The notes below the pieces were generated by a model. It saw only the letters and a program-made list of their open reading frames with translations. It was not told the origin of the DNA and searched no databases. A stretch of DNA of 64,000 nucleotides from Limanda limanda. Taxonomy: Eukaryota > Chordata > Actinopteri > Pleuronectiformes > Pleuronectidae. The position numbers and the translations under genes are program-made. The stretch spans positions 30,155,900-30,219,899 of the forward strand of contig NC_083638.1 in NCBI RefSeq assembly GCF_963576545.1, written 5' to 3'. Each line of letters opens with the position of its first letter. The first letter of the stretch is position 1. This document shows, piece after piece, positions 54,496 through 64,000 of the stretch.

Positions 54496-54845
54496 ACCTC
54501 CACCAAGGACCTCATGTTTTCAGCCCTCGTCTGTTTGTTTGTTGGTTAGTGTTTGTGTCTGTTTCACAAAAACAACCTAATGGATTTCCACAACACTCTG
54601 TGGAGGGAAGTGGTTCAGGGGGGGGGGGGGAAGAGACCATGACATTCTGGTGTTGATCGGGGGAATTTTATGATGTTTTTTTTTACATTGTGAGAACATT
54701 TTCAACATTTTCACTGATTTCCTAGAGAATAATTCATGCAGCTTGATAAATAATCAGACGTCATTAGGGAGCTGATATTTATGAGTGTGTGAAATGTGGT
54801 GCAGCTTGATTGAATCTAAAAGGACATCTGTGCCTCGGTGGAGGT
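54496..54845 (+). mobile_element. MITE-like element with terminal inverted repeats
   Basis: The left end 'acctccaccaagg' and the right end 'cctcggtggaggt' are inverted repeats with one mismatch in 13. Internal text ('tttcagccctcgtctgtttg', 'ggatttccacaaca', 'ttttcactgatttc', 'gagctgatatttatgagtgt', 'gtgcagcttgattgaa') follows a very common fish non-autonomous element with 'acctccgccaaggaggttatg' ends. It encodes nothing. A clear target duplication was not found. A G-homopolymer expansion lies inside at about 54618-54630. Confidence 0.7.
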
Positions 54846-55929
54846 GTGTGTTCTACTGAGAGCCTTCTGCTTAGAACTGATTTCAGAACATGCATGGTGC
54901 TGCACTTACTGACCTCTTTATCCCCAAATTAAAACATACATATAAGGATTGTACTATATTGTTTTGAAATACATACTAATATATTTGTACTTTATATGGA
55001 ATGGGTGAGTCACAAATGTTGATAATGAATAAATTGGTAGGACGTTCACTGATATCATAATAAATGTCTCATCCTCTTTCTTTTTCATTGTAATGTTTGA
55101 GCACTCACAGCACTTAATGTTAGGTAAAGGTCATAACGTTAAAGTTCAATTTAATTCCATTTAACCAAAACCATGATCCCAACCTTAACCACAGTGTTGT
55201 GTTTACATAATAAGACCCACCCAGGAACAGAAATGTGGGTGTGAACCCTGGTCTCTGCTCAAACAGAGTTTATACTCTCACCGCCCCCCCAGTCACCACC
55301 TGTAGCTATGATGTGGTTCATACACATGGTGCTACATTCATTTAAAACAAGACTTGTCTGCCGAGGAACTAACCTGAAGTTATATTTTTCTTCTCTTTGA
55401 TAATGAAGCTGACTGTCATGCTGTTTTGTAGCTGTTCCATAGTCTGTGCAGATTTTATGGATCTGGTCGAATGTGAACTGGACTAGAGAATAAAAAACAT
55501 AATGTAGAAACTGGATGGGAAACAAAGCAGTCAAATAATCACTGCACATCTCTGATCTGGAAGCGATTTGATGTAAATGGAATTTCCAAATCTTCCCTTT
55601 ACATATTTCCATGTGGGACACTCAGAGCATGCTCATGTGTTTCCCATCATCCACACACTGTTCATGACATCTTCCTCACGGTCACACAAAGTGGTGCAGA
55701 CAATAATTTAGTTGTGTATATTCCACATCGTGATCACGCTCCGTGAAGCTTCACCATCAAACTGACTGAGAGATAATAACTGGTATTGGAAGTGAAGGAC
55801 TACTCTCCAAACTGTTTCCCCACTTCTCCTGGCACAGGTACACTCACCTTCCTGATTCTCGCTCTGTCAGAAAAGAAGAAATTAAAAACATGAAACAGGC
55901 CGTTGCTCTATGACAATCCTTTTTTTTTT
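54846..55929. other. non-coding DNA downstream of a minus-strand 3' end
   Basis: No firm gene. A CTAACC/AACCAAAACC-type fish repeat fragment may lie at about 55150-55200. A tiny exon-like motif on the minus strand (55848-55863) is treated as a finding only. Confidence 0.45.
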
Positions 55930-55941
55930 GTTTGAATACAT

Positions 55942-55953
55942 TTTATTTTTATT
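55942..55953 (-). promoter_or_regulatory. tandem AATAAA polyadenylation signals
   Basis: On the minus strand two AATAAA hexamers occur back to back (55948-55953 and 55942-55947), 12-25 bases before an A9 run (55921-55929). The spacing suits cleavage near 55930. Confidence 0.5.
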
Positions 55954-58333
55954 ATAAGTACAGTTCAGTAGTTACAAAACGAAGCATCTGCCATGAGGAT
56001 ACAGCAAAACATAAAGAGTGTTCAGCTCACAAGACAGGTTTTTGTACATAACATGTGGCGTGGAATGCTCATTATTATAGCTGGTTCAGAGGCGAGACTC
56101 TCGCCATTCATCTCTCATCTTTACACCCCTGGAAAACAGATGGGGTCAGAGGTCAAAGCCATTGGACAGTGCCTCTAGCAGGATGAATCTGATTGGTTCC
56201 CTCAGACCCCATTTCCTGAATTCCTCCCTTCCAACACCCTGTCACATTTCCAACAACCACTGCTTCTCACTTTTCACGTGTCTCGCTGTTATTATTTTAG
56301 TTTTAAATCCCCTCTTTTCCTGGTATATTGAAAATGAAAGAATGGTTAATTGTAATCTACATGAATCAAATTAAAAAAAGAAAAAAACAAAATAAAACAG
56401 GCTGTACTGCAGCGAAATCTCTTGGCGTTGGAGTTTGAGCACAGATTCATGCTGCTGCTGAAGAAGTATCGGGCCGATGCTGCAGGCCAAAAGGGGATTT
56501 GCATACAAAAGAAATCTGGGTAACAATTTGTCAAAGCCACATACAGTATAGAGGTTGGTCAAACTTAAAAGAAAAATTAGGAGGTATTATATTTGGACTG
56601 TATATACCGACTTAGAATTTTTCTCTGGGTTCACAAAAAATGACGTAGAAACATTTCACAAAGCCAAGGGACACACAAACACACACCTTCAGTTCAGTTA
56701 GTTATCTAGTTTTATACTGTATAGGTTGGATTTATAATACTATCACAGTGCCAAATACTTCTGAGAACCAAAACAAATGAAAGAAATAAGAAAGGATAAA
56801 GTCCCTCTATTCATAATGGATCCTGTATATATGGGGGCAAATATGTTTGCAGCACAGGAGACGATTGTCATCTTTTTCCTCTTTTTTTTTTTTTGATCAG
56901 TAAATGGAGAAGGCATTAATGTACAGTACATATAAAATAAAAAATAAAATCAACCCTACATCCTACAGTCTAGCACAGCTACATAGCTTTGTAGAAGCAA
57001 TAACAGATGACTTGTATCTAAGGCTATACACAATATGTCTTTTTTCCCAGTTTTTTGTTCTTTTTTATTCTCATTTTAAAGTAAATACATCAAACCATTT
57101 TCAGTAGTCATTAACACTGTGCAACAATGATCGGTGGCAGTATCTTACAAACATCTGCAACACTAGAATTCTTGAGGTTGACATGAGGGATGAAGCGAAA
57201 GGGTTGGAGGGTGATAAAGAAAGAAACATTTCCCCCACATTACCTTTTTTTTGTTTGTTTTTCAGATCTTTTTTTCATTTTCTTTTGAATTCTTCTCTGT
57301 CAAACTCTAGAAGGATGCCGACCTTTTCAGAACGTGGCTGTGCAATCTACTGTCATTTGTTTGCTTGTCCTTGTCACGAATCTTTTAAAACTTTTGTTTT
57401 CACTTTTGCTTTTCTTTTTTTAAACTACTGTATATCTCTCTATGTACATTAAGCATCTATGGCTGCTGTGATGGATGATACAGAACAAGAAAAATAGACA
57501 AAGGAAGCCAAATGGCAGGGTGAAGGCCTGTACTGGCCTGGTTATGCAGAGGGGATTTAGTATTGTAAGTACATTTAGGGAATATTCAGTCCTCTTCACA
57601 AGTATCATTAGCACCACCATCATCAAAGGTCAGCTACATGTGTATTTTTTTTCTACCAGCAATATCATCTCTGGAAACAAACTTCTGTTGTAGATTGTCG
57701 TGTGGTGCCCCTGTCCTTTGCTAACCAGAATCCGAGGGATGCATGGCCGTGGGACACAGAGACAGAACGGCTGATAGGAGAGCCCAAAGTGGCTGGTCTG
57801 ACAGGAAATGTGCTTGGTCTCCGTCAACAGTCCGGTAACATTGAGTTGCTATTCTACAGTAGAATACATTCCAGTACAATATAATGGCGGTCCGTGGACT
57901 TGTGAAATAACTGTCGTCTTCATTTTACAGGAGAGAAAGGTCTTTAAAAGCCTATTTGATTAAGCACAACACTTCAGTCCTAACTAAAAAAAGAGAGAGA
58001 GACATACCTTTCTAGCTCAAGGAATGTTTTAGAAACTGTGGGGCCAGTTAAAGGAGTTGCTACTCAGACAGGTAGTTTCATTAAAAGAAAAAAAAAACAT
58101 TGTAGAAGATAAGACGACAAAGACAAGGGGCATTCAGACCACAGGAGACAAAACAGGAAAATTGTTGTCACTTTGTTTAGTGTCCAAGAACGCTTGCAAA
58201 AGCCGTTTGGTCCATCACGTAAATCCAGCCCCAAACTGTCCTTCATATAGTTCTCACCTTCTCTTCACTCTGACGGTAGTATGTGTTTTTCATCTTAAAT
58301 AAAGTCTTTTGTTATAGTGTATTCCTTCATTTA

Positions 58334-58392
58334 TCCTTCATCCTCATCTTCCTCCTCCTCATCATCGCCTTCATCCTCATCCTCATCCTCCT
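58334..58392 (-). repeat. (GAT/GAG)n trinucleotide tract
   Basis: On the minus strand GAT, GAG and GAA triplets repeat for about 59 bases just after the stop codon of the terminal exon. They encode an acidic run in another frame. Confidence 0.85.
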
Positions 58393-58413
58393 GCCTTGCT
58401 CCGGTCTGGGCCA

Positions 58414-58568
58414 TTAGTCTTTGTTTACAGCTTGGGCATCCAGCCCCTCAGGGTTGCCTAGGTTATGGTTGTTAGGGTGGATAAGGTCGCTGTTAAGATG
58501 GTTGGGGTCGTGGGTCAGCGCGAGGTCATGGGTCATGGGCTGGTCCTCGTCTCCAACCCACAGATGCA
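58414..58568 (-). CDS. terminal coding exon, 50 residues, unrecognised C-terminus
   Basis: On the minus strand a branch-point-like 'gtgctaatc' and pyrimidine tract lead to an acceptor 'ggccgtag'. The exon starts at 58568 with two bases completing a codon, then HLWVGDEDQPMTHDLALT, followed by Asn/His-rich text ending EGLDAQAVNKD and TAA (58414-58416). The other two frames stop early. A more upstream acceptor (tgtgctgcag near 58629) would keep this frame open and add about 20 residues. I do not recognise the protein end. Its acceptor phase equals that of the zinc-finger exon at 39741, so it may be an alternative last exon of the same gene. Confidence 0.5.
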
Positions 58569-58639
58569 CTACGGCCAATGAGAGAACAAGAGGCAGATTA
58601 GCACCACGGGCCCAACAAACCCCAACCTGCAGCACAAAT

Positions 58640-58686
58640 GCACACGTACACACACACACATACACACACAGACACACACACACACA
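58640..58686. repeat. (CA)n microsatellite, interrupted
   Basis: About 47 bases with GTA, TA and GA interruptions, just intronic to the terminal exon. Confidence 0.93.
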
Positions 58687-60261
58687 GACGCACTCTGCAC
58701 TGTCAGCAGGGCCAAATGAATAGATTGAATATTTGAGACTGTGAAGACTTCAAAGAGTCCTTTCAGCCAAATTACAGAAAAAAACATATTCACAGATTGT
58801 CTTTAAGATTTGGTTTAAATTTCCAGGAGGTGGATGGACTTGTGTGCTCACAGCATTCAACTGCTTTTGAAATAGCACTTATAAGTTATAATTCCTAGAC
58901 CTCACAGTCAGCAGTGTGTGTGTTGGGACAGAGACATGTCCTGAAATACAGGGGGGACATGTGTTGGTGCTGCTGTTGGAGGTGTTAACTGTCCAGTGAT
59001 CCAGGTACAGAAAAAGAACTGTCCCTGTCTTCTTGTGTGTTGTTAATACAGTAGTACAGTAATATGCTGGTGATATGTGGTTAGTATGACACACTCAGGG
59101 TGGACAAAATAACACGAACACCATGAATTAAATACATTCATTGGAACAGTTCCCCATATTTCCTTCTGTGTGTTGACTTGATTAATGAAGTGTAACCTTC
59201 TCACTGTATGTGGTCTGCGTTTCATTCCCTCACGCTCCTGTTCCTCTGTCCGTCCTCTGCTCCCTCCTTCAACCACCTGAGTCTATATGAAGCTGCTCTT
59301 TCATTACATCGCTACATCGGAAAATCTGCAGATCTACTGTTTACTTCTCCCTCATTTAATCTTTGCTTCTCCTTCACACAGGAGCCGGAGCCGTTCGCTC
59401 AGAGAGATAATCATTTCTACGACAATGCGAGACGCTAACACATCAGTGTTATGACAACGGGAGGAGCTGGGTGCTGGGTGCTCGGCAGGTTGGTCGGCTC
59501 AATGAGTGTGACACGGAGTGTGACAGTGGGTGAGAAGTGAAGTGATTTATTCTAATAAAAACTTTTTAAGACTCGATGACACAGTAAGAAATGCATAACT
59601 GTAATTAGGTCCCATAGCAGCGGCCACTAAATAATGCAACTGCCCCCCCCCTCCTCTTTCTGCGCTTTCGTTCCCTCAGCAACTTATTTTGCAATAAAAC
59701 ACCGCCGAACACATTTGCATGTCATGTTCTTTTAAAGTGGCGTTATGAATCTGACAAAACCAAATTAAAACACGGGTTTATTTGAACTGTGCTTTCGCGA
59801 GGATAGAAATGGATATCGAAATGAAGGGAAGTGCCACGGTAACAGAGGGAAAATAAAGAGCTAATAACGTGATAAAACATCTCTTAGATTCAACACGGAG
59901 TAATAACTCTGGAGCTGTCTGTGCGTGGAGTTAACGACCCCAACATCACTGTGCAACCAACATTTACTTTACTCTCATTGGGCTCCTGCTCTTTATACTC
60001 ACTGTTACTCGGTTACTGGGATATTAAAGGATTATTGCAATAGCCTTTTTTCATTTTCATATACTGTTGGAGCCACTAAAAAACATAGAAGATAAAATCT
60101 GACTCCTAATGTTGAAGTCACAATAATCTTGATGATACAAATGTCGGTACATGTGCACTGAAGGGCTGGTCTCTTCTCCAGTCGTCTAACTGGTGTGTTT
60201 CACTCCCGATCAGATTTACAGAGCAGCTCAGAGAAGGATCTGAGTGCATAACCCGCTTTCG
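58687..60261. other. non-coding DNA, nothing recognised
   Basis: Presumed intron upstream of the terminal exon. No further exon was recognised. The short frames around 59040-59440 are pyrimidine-rich shadows. Confidence 0.5.
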
Positions 60262-60273
60262 CCACTAGATGGC
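60262..60273 (+). promoter_or_regulatory. CTCF-type core, plus strand
   Basis: 'ttcgccactagatggca' contains CCACTAGATGGC, which fits CCASYAGRKGGC exactly. It points away from the minus-strand core at 52541-52552. Motif only. Confidence 0.5.
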
Positions 60274-61303
60274 AAGCTAAGACAGTAAATAGGGCAACGG
60301 GGCTTCTGCATAGAGAGCTCTGCTGTCTGCTGTCAAAGAGTCTACGTGTCACTATACATAAGCCCTGTCGTTTCGCCATTTACAGATTCGCTGTCAAGCT
60401 TTGGTTCATAGAGTCAGAACAAAAAATTAAGCTTTTTGATAAAATGTACTTAAAAAATTAAAACAATGAAAGATGCAAATATTTCACATCTTTAAACATC
60501 AGGCTGTAAATTGTTTTAGCCTATACAGATAAAGTTTCTCTTACAATAACGTTTCCTTGGTTTTTAGTTTGAAAAGTGTCTCGCTCCCCCAAGGGCACGT
60601 CTTGCCTTTGACATCCCTGTAAAGAAACTTCCTGTAACGAGCTCCAGATTAGGCCCCATATTTGATTTTCACTGTTCATTAACTAAGCCACCTGGAATGT
60701 TATTATTTAAGCACGGTGCTCCTTCTCCCCAAACAACTGCCGCTGCGAAGGGGGAGAGATTTCCCGGCCAACTTTATAGATTTAGCATAACTTCCCTCTC
60801 ACAGTTTTTAATTTCCCATTCGGGCAGGCGGCAGATGCACCTCACAGACAGAGAGGCTGTCTGGCATTCGGTTATCATACGAATTCAAGCCTAATGTATT
60901 TGTTTCTCTTGAAGGTTCAGCCCTTCTAGAAGGCTGATGTATTCATGAAGAAACATGATGGCATTATGATGTTGATGATAAAAAGTATATCCCGACGATC
61001 GAGCCAAAGAAGCGCACCGACGCACCAACCCATATACCCCGTGTCCCCACAAGGTATGTGAAGGAGTAAGTACGCCCTCCTGTGGTGTGTTTTGAAATAG
61101 CAGATGGCAATAGGGGTAGTTATTGGGAAGGAGAGGGCCAAGGAAAGGAAAACATATGGTGCGAGGACACACAGCTCCAGGATCCATCCACTGTTAATAC
61201 ATGTGTCATGCTTAACAGAACGGATAAATGGGAAGGAGGATGGAACAATGGCTTACAACTGCACTCTGAGCATGTGTCGAGAGCGCCTTAGGATACGGTG
61301 GGA
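60274..61303. other. non-coding DNA, possible conserved block
   Basis: No gene was seen. From about 60590 to 60900 the sequence has even base composition and no repeats, with 'atgttattatttaagcacgg' near 60697. Its texture differs from its surroundings and would suit a conserved non-coding element. A weaker CTCF-like site with two mismatches is at 61074-61085 (minus). Confidence 0.35.
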
Positions 61304-61357
61304 CTGTGTGTGTGTGTCTGTGTGTGTGTCTGTGTGTGTGTGTCTGTGTGTGTGTGC
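61304..61357. repeat. (TG)n microsatellite with TCTG units
   Basis: About 54 bases, regularly interrupted by TC. Confidence 0.94.
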
Positions 61358-64000
61358 CGTGTGGTCTCAGATGTATCACCTGACATTAACAGCAGTCAGT
61401 GAACACATCACACAACAGGCTCTCACCAGTAGAAGCTGGTGTTGTGCGGTGCAGAACCCTGTGAGGCATGAGTGTGACAGTGTGGCACGTTTCTACAGAG
61501 ATTTCCTGATATAAAAGTCAACACAAATAACTAAAGGGATGCTGACGCTTATGTATCAGCAGCTTCCACTTTACTCTTTCCTGGCCGATCGTTAAGAGTT
61601 TCACTCATATTGATTTTTGAAGATTGATATGTAATTTAAAATGGATCGAACCTGCCCTCAGACATTTTGTTCCACTTCCTCTCAGTTCACGCTTTCAAAA
61701 CGACATCATAAGATGCTCCGACTCTCAGTTCATCCCAATTATCTACATTTCTCATTTACCTCACGCCACAGCAGCTTGTTTTGCTTTAATTCTGCCAGGT
61801 TTTGAGGAATCTGTCTCTGACACTTCTGTTTTGAGTCCAATGCAGGCGGCTAGATGGAATTTTGTTTTTGGTGCTCAAAGAGCTAAAGACAGGGTTCACG
61901 TTACTCCTGATAATCCACTGAACATACAATCAGCTGTTATTATCACAGACGGGGATTTCTCCGAATGGTACTGTTTAATATAGTTACTGGATATAATTCA
62001 ACACCAACATGTTGTCATGTACGTATGGATATTACTTAAAATCTCAGCTCCATTGTAATTAGTTGAAGGCAATGCACTAAAACAAACATTTGTGCCTCAT
62101 AAACTTTTTTCTGAATGGCTGGATCTTATTATCTCTCTCTTCAAGCCTTTAAATAGTCAATATAAAACCTGCAGTTACTGTATGTGCAACTGGTGACGAC
62201 CAGGTCACAAGTTAATGTTGCTTCATCCTGGACAGAGTTTGGGACGAGACCAGTGGGAGAAGAAGGAGTTCAGGGTGAAACACTTTCTTCTGAGTCCGTC
62301 TCCTCTCCTCCACTGAACTGGATGGAAACGATTGGCTGATTGTTTGATATTTACGGCGCTAAATACTATGTTATACATGACAGTATATCAGTGGCCATGG
62401 TGTATCATCTGTGGTCCTCTCTGTCCATATGGACTTGAACAGAGAGTGTAAGAGTGAGCCGTGTCTGTGCCACTGAAGGTGGCTGTGGCTCCTTTGTTCC
62501 CCCCCCCCAGGCTTCCGGGCCCTGCACTAGCAGCAAAGTGTTGTTCTTGGCACAGCCCCGTCACATTGTACAGCCCAGTATTTATAAATATGTAAATATG
62601 AGCGGCACCAGGCATAACACGGCTCACTTGTATACACCAAGGAGGAGCGGCGAGGAAGTGAACGCACACAGCCACCCCCCCCCCCCCCGCACCCCCACCC
62701 TCCCCTTAGCTAAAAATTGTATTTTTAGATGGTTTTAATGAATACAGGATGTTTATAGTTACCATTCCCTGTGATTCGCACAAAAGACTAGAAAAATCCA
62801 CATCCACCCTGCCACCCCTCCTCTGCACCCTTCCCACCCTCCTCCCCCTCCCTCCTCTCCCCCAATCCCTCAAAGCACAACTAAGGAAGGAGAAGAAGGG
62901 GTGAGGGAGAAAAAAAAAGCAAATTTGTGGTGAAACGCAGCAGGATTGTTGTGCTCTCAGTCTGCGTTCGGCTCAGATCCCTATTAGACAAACAGAGTGT
63001 GGTGTTAAGGTGCAACAAAGAGTGACGAAAAACTCCTGTGTGCGGGTGGAGAGTGTGGGGAGGGGGGGGGGGCATGCGCGAGAGGGAGACGAGACAAGAT
63101 GTGCAGCGAAAAGGTTCCTCACAAAGAGACTTCAAGGTGGAACACAATTTGTGTTATTTCTGTTTTTTAAAGTTGCAAAAATAATACAAAAGCCAAAATC
63201 AATATGTGCGAGGAGTGGGTAAAAAGGCTACCTGTTTCCTGTTGTCTGTGATAATCTGTTATTTTGTGTGTGATGACTCCATGTCAACTTGTTTTCTTTT
63301 TATAAACTCTGTTTTGTTTTGCCGCAAACTCTCGGGTCTGGTATGAGCTGATGCATATGACAGGATGAAAAGATTCAGAGGAGTAAAAAAAAAACCTGAA
63401 ATACGTAAAAAGGAATGATCGCAGTTGGGAAACACAATGAAGAGAATGTTAGTGGCCTCTTTCTATCTTTCGCTCTCTGTCTCCAAAACTATTTCTGAGG
63501 CTAAAAGATTGCCGGCTTGATAATACCTCCGCTGAGCAATTTAAGCCCAAACACTCTGATGCTACAATCTGTCTTCTCTGCCTGATAGCGCTTTTCTCCC
63601 CTCTCCTCTCCAAATTACTTTCTTTCATATCTAATTATATTTGCTAATGATCTTATAAGAGAATAATGGAATGTGCTTGATCTATTACCTTTTTTTTTCA
63701 ATACATAAATACAATGCGGGGGGAAATGACTATTGGAGACAGGAGGAAATGTTTTTTTTTATGTTTTTGATGAGAAGGAAAATGAAGCTGGGAGCTGCAG
63801 GGTCATTAATGGGCAATGAACACAGAGGTCATCTCTCATATTCTCTTTGACATTTCTCTCATCTGACGTGCTTGAAACAATCACAGCCTCATCCACACTC
63901 TCCATTCGGCCCCTTTGCTTCGCTGTTTCTCGGTAATCTTCCAGATATCCACCTCCAGCCTCTTTGATCTTCTAATGGAAACATCTAACTTTGTTAGATG
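61358..64000. other. non-coding DNA, nothing firm
   Basis: No gene was seen. C-rich runs lie at about 62500-62508 and 62675-62688, a C/T-rich tract at about 62800-62880, and a G run at about 63061-63071. AT-rich, repeat-free text at about 63600-63720 is enhancer-like. The window ends on a small palindrome ('catctaac'/'gttagatg'). Confidence 0.5.

Larger units (their letters stand above)
55930..58413 (-). other. probable 3' UTR of the minus-strand terminal exon
   Basis: About 2.5 kb immediately after the stop codon at 58414 is free of recognised transposons and long microsatellites, unlike almost every other 2.5-kb segment here. It ends at tandem AATAAA signals followed by a genomic A-rich run. 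A Pumilio-like TGTACATA occurs on the minus strand at about 57438-57445. Further AATAAA copies (for example near 57065) could give shorter forms. The extent is inferred. Confidence 0.45.

Noticed and set aside
58421..58723. 100-codon plus-strand frame over the terminal exon
   Set aside because: It is the antisense shadow of the minus-strand exon and the adjacent CA repeat; the minus strand has the acceptor, stop and poly(A) signals.
61104..61514. 136-codon plus-strand frame
   Set aside because: It runs through a TG microsatellite (VCVSVCVSVCVC-like text). No other support.

Overview
The window looks like non-coding chromosomal DNA from a ray-finned (probably percomorph) teleost. The reasons are a moderate AT bias, very dense (CA)n/(TG)n microsatellites, several interspersed repeats that I recognise as fish families (LINE reverse transcriptase relics, a tRNA-like SINE, MITE-like elements), and almost no open frames above about 120 codons. 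No bacterial-style operon, CRISPR array, rRNA or true tRNA gene was seen. No family name here comes from a database search; all come from recognising sequence by eye.

Two exons can be supported, both on the minus strand. The first (58414-58568) ends an open frame with a stop and is followed by about 2.5 kb of repeat-poor DNA ending in two AATAAA signals near 55.95 kb, so it looks like a terminal exon with its 3' UTR. The second (39461-39741) encodes a C2H2 zinc finger with a distinctive following block, which I read as znf536-like. Both acceptors have the same phase, so both could join one upstream donor as alternative last exons of one gene whose main coding exons lie beyond 64 kb. The rest would then be introns and downstream flank of a neurodevelopmental zinc-finger gene in a regulatory gene desert. 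A weaker plus-strand exon candidate is at 5102-5212.

Layout: 1-4.6 kb, AT-rich non-coding DNA with an old fish repeat. 4.6-6.6 kb, an unusual inverted-repeat structure carrying one copy of a 160-bp sequence whose second copy, with one difference, lies 1.7 kb away. 6.6-14.9 kb, mostly plain non-coding DNA plus an unexplained cysteine-rich open stretch at 11.5 kb. 14.9-20.5 kb, two minus-strand LINE relics and a SINE. 20.5-28 kb, non-coding with two SINE copies and a perfect 16-bp hairpin. 28.2-30.7 kb, two LINE relics, each split by a younger insertion with clear target-site duplications. 31-39 kb, a 154-bp (TG)n array and repeat tails. 39.5 kb, the zinc-finger exon. 40-54 kb, a microsatellite-rich stretch with large opposed CA/TG arrays. 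54.5 kb, a MITE-like element. 55.9-58.6 kb, the terminal exon and 3' UTR. 58.7-64 kb, non-coding DNA. Two perfect CTCF cores (52.5 kb minus, 60.3 kb plus) diverge around the terminal exon.

I found no previously undescribed multi-gene system. The observations most worth checking are the paired alternative terminal exons, the palindrome around the duplicated 160-bp unit, the two nested insertions, and the divergent CTCF pair.
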